Shown: in pieces, positions 7,098 through 16,393 of the stretch
Numbering within the stretch: the first letter of the stretch is position 1
Layout: every line of letters starts with the position of its first letter
Source: Anaerocaecibacter muris
GTDB lineage: Bacteria; Bacillota; Clostridia; Christensenellales; Pumilibacteraceae
DNA length: 45,038 nucleotides
Reading direction: 5' to 3'
NCBI RefSeq assembly: GCF_943192945.1
Contig: NZ_CALPCE010000010.1
Coordinates: forward strand, 1-45,038
Position numbers and translations under genes: made by a program
The notes under the pieces: model-generated
The model's database searches: none
Told to the model about the DNA's origin: nothing
Seen by the model: only the letters and a program-made list of their open reading frames with translations

Positions 7098-9325
7098 TGC
7101 ACATATTCGACTGCGAAGTTTTTAAGTACGATTGGCTATTCGTGTTCAAAGACCTTGAAACGGGCGAATACACCGTTATTCACAATGATAACGATGCCGT
7201 GAAAGGGTTTATGACAGAAGACAAGGTGATTGCCGGATTCAATAACAAATGGTACGACAATCACATTCTGAAAGCTGTCCTGTGCGATGCCGACAACGAA
7301 ACGATAAAGGGTATCAATGACTTTATTATCGGCGGCAGGAATGGTTGGGAACACCCTTTCATTCAAGCGCATAAGTGCTATTTCGACAGCTTCGACCTTA
7401 TGGACGATATGCAACAGGGATTATCTCTGAAAGCCATAGAAGCCCATTTAGGTATCAATATCAAAGAATCCGAAGTGGACTTCAATATTGACAGACCGCT
7501 TACTACGGAAGAACTTGACGAAACAATTCTTTACTGCAAATACGATGTCGATTCTACCGAAAGGCTGTTCAGACTGCGTGAAAACTATCTGCAAAATAAA
7601 CTCACGCTTGGCAGGGCAAAAGGTATTCCCGACACCAAAGCGTTGTATATGACAAACGCAAAATTAACCGCAAGCTATCTTGATGCTCAAAAACCTGTGG
7701 CGGAATACACGGACGAGCGCGATTATGTATATCCCGAAAATTTACTCCGTGAATACATTCCGCAGGAAGTGTTCGACTTCTTCGATAAGTTGCACGACAG
7801 GACTATCCCGGACGATGTGATATTCGCAAGCAAGTATGAATTCAAAATCGGTGAATGCGAATGCACGGTTGCTTACGGCGGAATACACGGAGCTATCCCC
7901 TCCTATCGGGAAAAGGCTACGGAAAGCCGCTCAATCCGCAATCAAGATGTTGCAAGTTACTACCCCCATTTAATGACTTTGGACGGGTATTGTAGCCGAA
8001 ACATCCCCGATCCGAGCATTTATGCGGCAATGCTTGAAAAGCGTATGTTGGCTAAAAAGACGGGTGATAAGGCTACGGCAAATGCCTTGAAGCTCGTTGC
8101 AAATACGACCTACGGCGCAATGCTCAATCAGTACAACGACCTTTACGATCCGCTTATGGGTAGAAGCGTGTGTATTACGGGGCAGCTCCGTTTGCTTGAA
8201 CTCACTTTCAACCTCGTTGCACATTGCCCTACATTAAAGGTTATTCAGCTCAATACGGACGGTATTATGGTTAGCCTTGACAATTCCGACCTCGTTTCAT
8301 TCTCGCAAATCTGCAAGGAATGGCAGGAACGCACGGGATTTGAACTTGAAGAAGACTGTATCAAAGAAATCGTTCAAAAGGATGTAAATAACTATATCGA
8401 AATCGCTATGGACGGTGGAACAAAAATCAAAGGCGGTCAGTTGGTACGGGGAATTGCTCCGGCAGGAGCGTTCAATATCAACAATAACGCTACTATCGTT
8501 GCAAAGGCTATCTTGGAATATTTCGTCCACGATACGCCCGTTGAAAAGACGATAAACGAATGTCAGGACATACTCGCTTTTCAGCTTGTCGCAAAGGTAT
8601 CAAGCAAGTACACCGAAGCGTTTCATATCGTAAACGGCGTGAAAGTGCCTATACAGCGTTGTAACCGTGTGTACGCTTCTCCCGACGTTCTAAATGGAAC
8701 GCTGTACAAAGTACACGCTACGAAAAGCAACGACAACAAAATTGCAGGGCTTCCCGACCATTGCGTGATAGACAACGAAAATCAGCTCTCCGTAAAGGAC
8801 ATCGACAAAGTGTGGTATATCCGCTTGGCGAAGAAGTATATCAAAGACTTTCTCGGCATTGTGGTTAAGAAGCCTAACGGTAACAAAATAAGGGCTATCA
8901 GGCGGAGAATTCTGCAAGCTCTGAATTGCGAAGAACCGCCGCAGAAGCCCGAAAAACCGAAGCCGAAAGAAACCGAACCTGCGGCAGCAATCGACATAAC
9001 GGATTATCGCCCGTACACCTACGAGGAAGAACCTATGCCGAGCTACAAGATTGACGGATTGTTTTTACAACAAACGAGCTATGCTTGCCCTGAACAATAC
9101 GAAGTGTTTGATTGGGAGAGCAAGCAGGTTGGCTATCTTCGTTTGAGGTGGGGAACATTTAGGGTTGACTTCATTCATTCGGACGGTGAAAGAGAAACGA
9201 TCTACCAAACAAGCGATTGCGAGGGCGATGGTGAATTCAGCGATTCCGAAAGAATGCGGTACTTAAATTTAGCTGCTAAAAAAATAAATAATAAAATTTT
9301 GGAGGTTAAAAATGGCAGTAACTAA
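7097..9325 (+). CDS. Family B DNA polymerase with 3'-5' exonuclease domain
   Basis: 742 aa. The N-terminal exonuclease has the DxE of motif ExoI (FDCEVF, residues 4-9) and an ExoIII-like YCKYDVDST. Polymerase motif A is QDVASYYPHLM near residue 283, motif B KLVANTTYGAM near 331, and motif C NTDGIMV near 385, where NTDG replaces the usual DTD. It replicates phage DNA together with the primase and helicases of this operon. About 140 residues after position 600, including a Pro/Lys-rich linker and an aromatic domain, are not part of the polymerase core that I recognise. The start overlaps the previous stop (TAATG). Confidence 0.9.
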   Translation: MHIFDCEVFKYDWLFVFKDLETGEYTVIHNDNDAVKGFMTEDKVIAGFNNKWYDNHILKAVLCDADNETIKGINDFIIGGRNGWEHPFIQAHKCYFDSFDLMDDMQQGLSLKAIEAHLGINIKESEVDFNIDRPLTTEELDETILYCKYDVDSTERLFRLRENYLQNKLTLGRAKGIPDTKALYMTNAKLTASYLDAQKPVAEYTDERDYVYPENLLREYIPQEVFDFFDKLHDRTIPDDVIFASKYEFKIGECECTVAYGGIHGAIPSYREKATESRSIRNQDVASYYPHLMTLDGYCSRNIPDPSIYAAMLEKRMLAKKTGDKATANALKLVANTTYGAMLNQYNDLYDPLMGRSVCITGQLRLLELTFNLVAHCPTLKVIQLNTDGIMVSLDNSDLVSFSQICKEWQERTGFELEEDCIKEIVQKDVNNYIEIAMDGGTKIKGGQLVRGIAPAGAFNINNNATIVAKAILEYFVHDTPVEKTINECQDILAFQLVAKVSSKYTEAFHIVNGVKVPIQRCNRVYASPDVLNGTLYKVHATKSNDNKIAGLPDHCVIDNENQLSVKDIDKVWYIRLAKKYIKDFLGIVVKKPNGNKIRAIRRRILQALNCEEPPQKPEKPKPKETEPAAAIDITDYRPYTYEEEPMPSYKIDGLFLQQTSYACPEQYEVFDWESKQVGYLRLRWGTFRVDFIHSDGERETIYQTSDCEGDGEFSDSERMRYLNLAAKKINNKILEVKNGSN

Positions 9326-10067
9326 CAACAACAGCAAAGGCACATACACGGATTTGAACGTGTACGCAAAACTCCTACTCGCAAGGAAAATGTTCCTTAC
9401 GGCAGGTGTGAAGAAAACGGGCGTAAATAGACACCTTGAATTCAAGTATTTTGAGCTTGAAGACATCGTGCCGGTTGCTACCGAAATCGGAAACGAAATC
9501 GGGCTTCTGTTCTTGACTACTTTCGAGAACGAATACGCGCTTATGACGGTAGTCAATACCGATAATCCTACCGAAACGATTGAATTCAAATCCCCTATGA
9601 AAGAGATTGATTCTATCGAATCGAGCAGGACGGGCGGCAAGCTCACTAACGCCGTTCAGAACTTGGGTTCGGTTGAAACCTACCAACGCCGCTATCTCTA
9701 TATCACCGCGCTCGATATTGTCGAAGCGGACGGATTTGACGGAGATGTTGGCGCACCCGAAGCAAAGGCTACTACGAAGAAACCTGCGCCCAAAAAGGCA
9801 GCTCCCGTTACGCCCGAAAAGCGCAAAGAAATCAAAAACGAAGTGGTTGACAGCGCAGGACAGGCAGACGAACTTCAAATCGAAGCTCTGAAAAATGTTA
9901 TGGAACAGCTTCTCGAACTCGATCCCGAACAGGAATCGCTCGTTCAGCAAATCGTTGTCGAAACGGACAAGCTCACGAATATCAGCAAGGAAGCGTGTGA
10001 AACGCTTATCACCGAACTCGGTCAGCTTGTCGAATCGTACACCGTTGTCAATGGCTCGGAGGAATAA
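9312..10067 (+). CDS. ERF-family single-strand annealing protein
   Basis: 251 aa, ATG preceded by GGAGG. The first 150 residues match the ERF pattern, including NLGSVETYQRRYLY and the alternating beta/helix core. An Ala/Pro/Lys-rich linker and an acidic C-terminal domain follow. ERF proteins anneal complementary single strands in phage recombination, working with an exonuclease; the YqaJ-type nuclease is the next gene, making a Red-like pair. Confidence 0.85.
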   Translation: MAVTNNNSKGTYTDLNVYAKLLLARKMFLTAGVKKTGVNRHLEFKYFELEDIVPVATEIGNEIGLLFLTTFENEYALMTVVNTDNPTETIEFKSPMKEIDSIESSRTGGKLTNAVQNLGSVETYQRRYLYITALDIVEADGFDGDVGAPEAKATTKKPAPKKAAPVTPEKRKEIKNEVVDSAGQADELQIEALKNVMEQLLELDPEQESLVQQIVVETDKLTNISKEACETLITELGQLVESYTVVNGSEE

Positions 10068-10070
10068 GGT

Positions 10071-11120
10071 ATGGAATGGCTTAACTCAAAGCAAATCAAA
10101 GTACAGCCGCCTAAACGCCCGAAGAAGCTCACGGGTACAAGGTTGGCGGCAATCTTCGGGCTTAACAAGTGGACTACCCCTTTCGCCGTTTGGTGTGAAA
10201 TCACGAAGACTTATCAAGAGCCTTTTGAAGATACAATTTACACCAAAGCAGGTAAAGCAATCGAACCGAAGCAGATTGCCTTTATGAAGAAATCCTACTA
10301 TATGACGGACACAAAAACGCCGACAGATATATACGGCGCGGACTACTTCAACAAAACCTACGGCGATTTTTTCAAGAGCGATCCGATATTCGGCGGAATG
10401 TGGGATGCAATCAGGGTGAACAAAAACGGCGATGTGTATTCCGTTCTCGAATTCAAGACTACGAAACGCGCCGAAGATTGGCAGGGTGAAATTCCCGAAT
10501 ATTACGCCCTGCAAGCGGCTCTGTACGCTTATCTGCTCGGCGTTGACAGCGTGGTAATGATTTGTTCGTTCCTCGAAGAATCGGACTACGCCGCACCCGA
10601 AAAATTCGTTCCGAGCGCAAAGAATACGATAACCGTTCCTTTCAAATTGAGTGAACGCTATCCGAACTTTGAAAAAGACTACATACTTCCTGCGCGGCAA
10701 TGGTGGGCGGACTTCGTGGAAACGGGTATATCCCCCTGCTATGACGAAAAGGCGGATGCGGAAATTCTTAAAGTTTTACGCACGAACAATCTCAATCCTG
10801 ACACCGACATAAACGGCATTATTGCGGAAGCGGAAGCCCTGCAAGCGAAGATTGATGCGGCAGAAGCGGAAATGAAAGCCGACACCGACCGTCTGAAAAT
10901 TCTCACCGAACAAATCAAAGAACACGCTATGTCGCAATTCCGTGATGGCGATACGAAAGTAACTATCAGCGGCAGCACCTATGTTTGGCAGTTGGCGAAA
11001 ACGGAATCCACCGAAATCGACAAAACCGCACTCAAAGCGGACGGACTGCTTGACAAGTACAGCAAGCCGAAAATCGGCTATCGTTTAACAAAAAATTCTA
11101 TTAAAAAGGAGAACAAATAA
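10071..11120 (+). CDS. YqaJ-type (lambda-exonuclease-like) recombination nuclease
   Basis: 349 aa. The N-terminal part has the TRLAAIFGLNKW signature, GGMWDAI near residue 108 and EFKTTK near 126, which give the D...ExK catalytic core of the YqaJ/lambda exonuclease fold. The C-terminal third is a long charged helix followed by a conserved-looking TYVWQLAKTESTEID segment. It resects double-stranded ends to make substrate for the ERF protein upstream. Confidence 0.88.
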   Translation: MEWLNSKQIKVQPPKRPKKLTGTRLAAIFGLNKWTTPFAVWCEITKTYQEPFEDTIYTKAGKAIEPKQIAFMKKSYYMTDTKTPTDIYGADYFNKTYGDFFKSDPIFGGMWDAIRVNKNGDVYSVLEFKTTKRAEDWQGEIPEYYALQAALYAYLLGVDSVVMICSFLEESDYAAPEKFVPSAKNTITVPFKLSERYPNFEKDYILPARQWWADFVETGISPCYDEKADAEILKVLRTNNLNPDTDINGIIAEAEALQAKIDAAEAEMKADTDRLKILTEQIKEHAMSQFRDGDTKVTISGSTYVWQLAKTESTEIDKTALKADGLLDKYSKPKIGYRLTKNSIKKENK

Positions 11121-11122
11121 TT

Positions 11123-11656
11123 ATGGCAAAAATCGCACTTTCCGACAGCACTTTCGCTGTCTGCCCGGAGGGAACTCACATTTTCCGTATTGAAGCGGTA
11201 AGCTACAAAGAAGACTTCGGCAAACTCGAAATCACGATGAAGACGAAAGAGGGTTATACGCATATCGAGCGTTTCAATTTCGTCAAATCTAACGGAGAAC
11301 CCAACGAAATTGCAATCGGCATCTTCTCCCTGTTTGCAAAAATCTGTTTGCAGAACTTCGACCTCGAAGAAATCGACCACGAAGATTTGGTTGGTTGCTT
11401 TATCAAATGCGAAGTAACGCACGATGTTCAGCCGAACAAGAACGATCCTAACAAGAATATTACATTCTCTCGCTTGGGAAGTAAGGCGCAGGCGGACGAG
11501 TACGAAGACGGAGAAACCGCCACCGCTCCTGCACCTGCCACACCGAAGAAAGCAGCCCCCGTTACTCCTGCAAAGGCTACCCCTGCCACTACGCCGAAAA
11601 CCGCCGCCGCTCCCGGCAAAAAGGTGGATTTGGCTTCCATTTTAGGTAGGAAATGA
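11123..11656 (+). CDS. DUF669-like ssDNA-binding-type phage protein
   Basis: 177 aa. A compact beta-rich N-terminal domain of about 115 residues is followed by a low-complexity Ala/Pro/Thr/Lys tail ending KKVDLASILGRK. This layout and the position right after ERF and YqaJ fit the DUF669/SSB-like proteins of phage recombination modules. The tail may bind partner proteins, as SSB tails do. The family call rests on context more than on a motif. Confidence 0.6.
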   Translation: MAKIALSDSTFAVCPEGTHIFRIEAVSYKEDFGKLEITMKTKEGYTHIERFNFVKSNGEPNEIAIGIFSLFAKICLQNFDLEEIDHEDLVGCFIKCEVTHDVQPNKNDPNKNITFSRLGSKAQADEYEDGETATAPAPATPKKAAPVTPAKATPATTPKTAAAPGKKVDLASILGRK

Positions 11657-11892
11657 GAGAGAACAGACTACTGCTAAACTGCGTTAAATACTGCAAATCG
11701 GAGGGTATTTTTCATACCGTTGTTAAGGATAGCTTGTTCGTCTGCATAAACGAAAAGTTCATTGCTTTTCGCTTCGGCGCGGCAAGCGTGAAAGACGATA
11801 AACGGCTTGTGAAAAACGGAGGGCGTGTATATCGTCCTCCTACCCTCGAAGATTTTGTGGGAACTATCAGAAAGATACAAGGCGGTGATTGA
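11653..11892 (+). CDS. Small early protein, unknown function
   Basis: 79 aa, coupled to the previous gene by an ATGA overlap. It contains two Cys in CVKYCK, a beta-like FVCINEKFIAFRFG and a C-terminal RPPTLEDFVGTIRK. Family not recognised. It lies between the ssDNA-binding-like gene and the primase. Confidence 0.6.
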   Translation: MRENRLLLNCVKYCKSEGIFHTVVKDSLFVCINEKFIAFRFGAASVKDDKRLVKNGGRVYRPPTLEDFVGTIRKIQGGD

Positions 11893-11893
11893 T

Positions 11894-12691
11894 ATGAGTA
11901 ATCCTTTCGAGAATATCCCAAAAGAATTAACAGACTTGAAACAATGGGTATGTGCTTGGAACAATTCAAAACTTCCGATGAAAGCATACGAAAAAAAAGC
12001 GGCATCATCCATCGATTCGACTACTTGGAGCGACTTTGAAATTGCGAAAGCCGCCGTTGAAAACGGAACTTACGACTATGTGGGATTCGTGTTTAACGAT
12101 AACGGCATTGTCGGAATTGATGTAGATGACGGGTTTGATTCGACAGGTTTTCTTTCGGATTTGAGCATAGACCTTATGAAAGCGTGTAAATCGTTCACGG
12201 AGAAATCTCGGAGCGGACGAGGAATTCATATCTATGTCAAAGGTAAATTGCCGTTTAACGGAAAGAACAATCGGCAGGGCGTTGAAATTTATCAGCAAGG
12301 CAGGTTTTTTATCACAACGGGCAGAATGCTTGTGTATAAAGACCTTATTGAAAATCAGGCGGCTATTGATTATATCGTTGAGAAGTATTTCCCCGAAATC
12401 GACAGAGTGCGTGAAGACGGTACGGTTGAAAAAGCACCTGCATTCTATACCCCCGTTTTTGAGAAACCTGCAAACGGCAAAATTTCCTTAAAACCGACCT
12501 ATCCCAAAATAGCGCAGGGCTTACGAAATCAATCCCTTACTTCCCTTGCAGGGCAACTGCACAGCAGGGGCTACACGAAACAACAAATCTACTACGAACT
12601 GCTCCGTTGCAATCAAGAAGCGTGTACACCGCCACTCCCGGCGCGTGAAATACAGACCATTGTAAACAGCGTAACGAAGTATCAAAGGTGA
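11894..12691 (+). CDS. Prim-Pol type phage primase
   Basis: 265 aa from the ATG at 11894, with AAGGCGGTG upstream. The N-terminal domain begins NIPKELTDLKQWVCAW and has GIDVDDGF near residue 74 and SGRGIHIYVKG near 115, which are the acidic and Arg/His motifs of bifunctional primase-polymerase domains. Residues about 200-262 look like a primase C-terminal helical domain (SLAGQLHSRGYTKQQIYYEL). It would prime replication for the family B polymerase. It is short enough that it probably needs the separate SF3 helicase at 14296. Confidence 0.8.
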   Translation: MSNPFENIPKELTDLKQWVCAWNNSKLPMKAYEKKAASSIDSTTWSDFEIAKAAVENGTYDYVGFVFNDNGIVGIDVDDGFDSTGFLSDLSIDLMKACKSFTEKSRSGRGIHIYVKGKLPFNGKNNRQGVEIYQQGRFFITTGRMLVYKDLIENQAAIDYIVEKYFPEIDRVREDGTVEKAPAFYTPVFEKPANGKISLKPTYPKIAQGLRNQSLTSLAGQLHSRGYTKQQIYYELLRCNQEACTPPLPAREIQTIVNSVTKYQR

Positions 12692-12695
12692 AAAT

Positions 12696-13428
12696 ATGTC
12701 AGTTCAGATCACTCACGGCGATTGCCTGAAAATAATGCCTACGATGGCGGATAACAGCGTTGATTTTACGCTAACCGATATTCCATACGGGGAAGTAAAT
12801 CGGAGCGACAACGGCTTACGGAAGCTCACAAAAGAGCAAGCCGACATATTGACTTTTGGGCTAACGGACTTCCTCTCGGAAGTGTACAGAATAACGAAAA
12901 ACAATATCTGTATATTCTGCGGACGGGAACAATTTAGCGAAATACATAAATTCTTTACCTCGATTGGGGGGGGGGAGTTGCCGACCTATCGTTTGGGAGA
13001 AATCAAATCCCTCCCCTATGAACGGGCAGTACGTTTATTTAAGCGGCGTGGAATTCGCCGTATGGTTCAAAAAGCAAGGCTCGAAAGTGTTTAATGCGCG
13101 GTGCAAAAATGTGGTTTTCAAGTACCCTAATGGCACAAGCAAACTGCATCCGACCGAAAAGAACCACAAATTATTGAGAGAGTTGATTTTGGATAATACC
13201 AACGAGGGAGATATGGTTTTCGATCCTTGTATGGGAAGCGGCAGTCATCTTCTCGTTGCCGCCGAAAACGGCAGAAACGGGAAAGGCGTTGAACTCAACG
13301 AACATTACTTCGGTATTGCAAAGGAACGCCTATCCCCTTATACCTGCTCAAACATTGGCTCAATCATAGACAGAATTAGGAGAATTAAAGATGAACAGCA
13401 AAGTACAGGAAATGCTCAAACTTGTTGA
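12696..13428 (+). CDS. N4/N6 (beta-class) DNA methyltransferase, out of frame at a G10 tract (phase-variable candidate)
   Basis: Two overlapping frames encode one amino-methyltransferase. Frame one (12696-13094) has the start ITHGDCLKIMPTM and motif IV DIPYG. Frame two (from the tract to 13428) has WEKSNP, HPTEKN and motif I FDPCMGSGS. The order IV then I is the beta class. The frames meet at G10 (12966-12975); nine Gs would give one protein of about 243 aa. As sequenced the product ends after 132 aa without motif I, so the gene reads OFF. Its 3' end overlaps the next methyltransferase start. Confidence 0.88.
12966..12975 (+). repeat. Poly-G (G10) tract in the beta-class methyltransferase gene
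   Basis: Ten Gs after ATT encode a glycine run (codons 91-93). The open frame changes exactly here, and nine Gs would restore it. This is the longest homopolymer I saw in the window. Confidence 0.85.
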
Positions 13429-14092
13429 TAAATTCAGCAATCGGCATCATAAACACGAAGTTCTTTCGGATTGCTTTGAGTGTTGGGCTATCTGCCTTTC
13501 AAATATGGTAGATACGCCGCAACGTGATGAGCGTGAAAAGCGATACCTTGAAATCGTCAAAAAGTACGATAAGTGCGACCTTGACATTATGGCGGAGCTG
13601 TTTGCGTTGGTATGGATAACGCTTACGCAAATGCCCGAAAACGGGTTTGCGGATTACTTGGGCGAACTCTATATGGCAAGCGATACAAGCAACAAAAAGG
13701 CAGGACAATTCTTCACGCCGTACAGCGTATCAAAGCTCTCCGCCGAACTCACCTTAAAAGGCAGCGATAGTTTGAAAGAGGATATTATCACTCTCTACGA
13801 ACCTACCTGCGGAAGCGGCGGAATGATACTTGCGGCGATGGATACGCTCCAAAACGACTGCGGTATCAATTACACGGCGCACAGCTTCACCGTTGCAGGT
13901 GATGTTGACAGCAGGTGTGTTCACGCTTGCTACATACAATTATCGCTTGCAGGTGTACCTGCTATCGTTGAACAGCGCGATGCTCTCACGATGGAGCTTA
14001 TCGGCGGTCAATGGAAAACTCCTGCCTATATTTTTCAATATATGCGTTTTAGGCACTTACTCAAAGGCACGGTACACGGAGGCAACAAATGA
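13391..14092 (+). CDS. N6-adenine methyltransferase, HsdM-like phage type
   Basis: 233 aa with AGGAG upstream of the ATG. It contains GQFFTPYSV followed by motif I EPTCGSGGMIL near residue 140, the SAM-binding signature of N6_Mtase/HsdM proteins. A clear NPPF/NPPY motif IV is not visible; the region where it should be reads GDVDSRCVHAC and then WKTPAYIF, as in a phage subfamily I have seen described only as a putative methylase. There is no homopolymer tract, unlike the other three methyltransferase genes. No restriction subunit is adjacent. Confidence 0.8.
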   Translation: MNSKVQEMLKLVDKFSNRHHKHEVLSDCFECWAICLSNMVDTPQRDEREKRYLEIVKKYDKCDLDIMAELFALVWITLTQMPENGFADYLGELYMASDTSNKKAGQFFTPYSVSKLSAELTLKGSDSLKEDIITLYEPTCGSGGMILAAMDTLQNDCGINYTAHSFTVAGDVDSRCVHACYIQLSLAGVPAIVEQRDALTMELIGGQWKTPAYIFQYMRFRHLLKGTVHGGNK

Positions 14093-14292
14093 CAAGAAAG
14101 CAATTTTTCAAAGCGATAGGGTTAGATCAGCGTAGAGATAAACTACCTTTTCTCAACCTAATAAAGCGATATAGCGGCAGACTTTCCTACACTCGGATGT
14201 ATCTACTGGTTTATACTGCGGTAATGTTCGGTAAATCCGGGAGCGAAATCATTTCCTATATCGAAGTGATAATGGATAACGAACGGAGGTAA
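14089..14292 (+). CDS. Small basic early protein, unknown function
   Basis: 67 aa, coupled by ATGA to the methyltransferase before it. It starts MTRKQFFKAIGL and is basic with a hydrophobic centre (MYLLVYTAVMFG). No family recognised. It lies directly before the SF3 helicase gene. Confidence 0.55.
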   Translation: MTRKQFFKAIGLDQRRDKLPFLNLIKRYSGRLSYTRMYLLVYTAVMFGKSGSEIISYIEVIMDNERR

Positions 14293-14295
14293 TCA

Positions 14296-15783
14296 ATGAG
14301 CAACGAAGCTATAACACCCGAACTGTTCCAACTTAAAAACGGACAATACATTATGTCGGAAGACCTTTCGGCAAAAATGTTTTACATAAAGAGCGTTCAG
14401 CCCGAAGCATATCAGGCGAACAACAGCGGCTATTCTTGGGATGAAAGCGGTATGGCGGAACTGTTTTCGGAATGTTACGAAAATGATACGCGCTTCTGCC
14501 CCGAAAACAAATCGTGGTACACCTATGACAACGGGTATTGGAAAAAAGATGTCGGCTCTCTGCTTGTTGCAGAAAAGATAAAGGAATTTACGCGCCTTAT
14601 GGCTCTCTACTGCGGCGAAATCGCAGACGAAAGCAAACGCAAAGACTATTTCAAATTCGTTTCCAAAATGGGTGATAGACGGTTTAGGGATAGGCTTATG
14701 AAAGATGCAACAGGGGTAAAGCCTATTCCTGTTGCTATGTTCGACAGCAATCCGAATCTTATCAACTGCATCAACGGAACTTACGACCTTGAAACAATGA
14801 CTTTCCGTGAACATAATTGGCGCGACTTCTTGACGATGCGTTCCAACATTGAGTACACGGCTACCGAAGATGTCCGTTGCGACCGTTGGGAAAAGTTTAT
14901 AGACGAAGTAACCTGCGGCGATAACGGGAAAGCGGACTACCTACAACGGGCGTTAGGATATTCAATGCTCGGCGTTTGCAAGGAAGAATGTATGTTCATC
15001 CTGCACGGGAAAACTACCCGTAACGGCAAAAGTACGCTTCTCGGAACTATCCACCACCTGTTAGGCGATTATGCGACCGTATCTCCCGTTTCGATTATCT
15101 GCAAATCGGATAGGTCAAAGAACGCAGAAGCAGCAAGCCCGACAATCGCCGCTCTTAAAGGTAAGCGTTTCGTGTCGATGTCGGAAAGCGATCAGTACGG
15201 AAAGTTGGACGAAGAAGTAATCAAGCAGCTTACGGGCGGCGAAGAAATAACCGCCCGGAACCTGTACGAATCGATGATGACATATCTTCCGCAGTTCACA
15301 ATGTGGCTGTCCTGTAATGATTTACCTGCCGTTCAGGACAAATCCTTATTTGCTTCGGATCGTGTGCGTGTGATTGAATTCAATCGGCACTTCTCCGAAA
15401 AAGAACGTGATATCAACCTCAAGGAAGTATTTAGGACGAAAGAAGCCGTTATGGGTATCTTCACTTGGCTTCTTGCAGGATATTTCAAATACAAGCGTTT
15501 CGGACTTGCTATGAATGACGAAATGAAAGCCGTTATTAAGCAGTACGAAAAAGATAACGACCTTGTGTTGCAATTTTTGGAAGAACGCTGTATCAGCTCC
15601 GAAACGGGCAGCAGGGCGAAAACGCTTTACGATGCCTACAAGATATGGTGTAAAAGCAACGGCTATTTCGTTTGCAGCGCAAAGAAGTTTAATGCAGGGA
15701 TGGAACAGCATCCCGAACTGCATAAGGGAAAAGTTATGCGTGATGGCTACCCGTTTTATAAGGGTATTGAGTTGAGAGGTTGA
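14296..15783 (+). CDS. D5/P4-type SF3 helicase (phage replicative helicase)
   Basis: 495 aa with CGGAGG upstream. The N-terminal D5-N-like domain (about 60-200) is followed by the superfamily 3 ATPase with Walker A GKTTRNGKST near residue 237, a Walker B region near MSESDQ and motif C WLSCNDLP. The C-terminal domain resembles the winged-helix region of P4-like primases. It would unwind the origin and replication fork. The priming function seems to be supplied by the separate gene at 11894. Confidence 0.9.
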   Translation: MSNEAITPELFQLKNGQYIMSEDLSAKMFYIKSVQPEAYQANNSGYSWDESGMAELFSECYENDTRFCPENKSWYTYDNGYWKKDVGSLLVAEKIKEFTRLMALYCGEIADESKRKDYFKFVSKMGDRRFRDRLMKDATGVKPIPVAMFDSNPNLINCINGTYDLETMTFREHNWRDFLTMRSNIEYTATEDVRCDRWEKFIDEVTCGDNGKADYLQRALGYSMLGVCKEECMFILHGKTTRNGKSTLLGTIHHLLGDYATVSPVSIICKSDRSKNAEAASPTIAALKGKRFVSMSESDQYGKLDEEVIKQLTGGEEITARNLYESMMTYLPQFTMWLSCNDLPAVQDKSLFASDRVRVIEFNRHFSEKERDINLKEVFRTKEAVMGIFTWLLAGYFKYKRFGLAMNDEMKAVIKQYEKDNDLVLQFLEERCISSETGSRAKTLYDAYKIWCKSNGYFVCSAKKFNAGMEQHPELHKGKVMRDGYPFYKGIELRG

Positions 15784-15784
15784 T

Positions 15785-16393
15785 ATGGCAAAAGATTGGA
15801 AAGGAAACGGCAATTCGATATATAAAGCTCTCGGCGCATCCAACCATACCGAAGCGGAGCGTGAAGACAACGATTATTACGCTACCGATCCGATAGCGAT
15901 TGATAAGCTATTGGCGGCGGAAAAGCCGTACAGGATTATTTGGGAGTGCGCTTGCGGACAAGGACACCTGTCGGACAGGTTGAAGAAAAACGGATTTATG
16001 GTTTTTTCTTCCGACCTTATTGACAGGGGTTATCCGGGAACGCAGGTCAAAGATTTTCTAACGGCGAATCCCCCCCCCTGTACCTGCGACATTCTCACAA
16101 ATCCCCCGTACAAATACGCAAAGGAATTTGTGTTACGGGCGTTAGAGTTGATAAAGCCGGGAAGAAAGGTCTATATGTTTTTGAAGCTCACCTTTTTAGA
16201 GGGCAAAGCTCGATACATAGAACTTTTCAGCAAATATCCCCCGAAAACCGTATATGTTTTCAGCGAACGGGTTTTATGCGCAAAGAACGGCGATTTTCAA
16301 CGGATGAAAGATACGGGCGGCTCTGCCGTTGCCTACGCTTGGTTCGTTTGGGAAAAAGGCAATTACGGCGGTACGGAGATTAAGTGGATATGA
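15785..16393 (+). CDS. N6-adenine methyltransferase with an in-frame C9 tract
   Basis: 202 aa. Start DYYATDP, motif I WECACGQGHLS (about residues 49-59) and motif IV NPPY at residues 106-109 identify a phage-type adenine methyltransferase. A C9 run (16070-16078) encodes three prolines at 96-98, ten residues before NPPY, and here the frame is kept, so the gene reads ON. Loss or gain of one C would truncate the protein before motif IV. The flanking bases are the same as at the cytosine methyltransferase tract. Confidence 0.88.
   Translation: MAKDWKGNGNSIYKALGASNHTEAEREDNDYYATDPIAIDKLLAAEKPYRIIWECACGQGHLSDRLKKNGFMVFSSDLIDRGYPGTQVKDFLTANPPPCTCDILTNPPYKYAKEFVLRALELIKPGRKVYMFLKLTFLEGKARYIELFSKYPPKTVYVFSERVLCAKNGDFQRMKDTGGSAVAYAWFVWEKGNYGGTEIKWI
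16070..16078 (+). repeat. Poly-C (C9) tract in the adenine methyltransferase gene
   Basis: Nine Cs in the context AAT-C9-TGTA, identical to the context at 6218-6233. It is in frame in this sequence. Confidence 0.85.
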
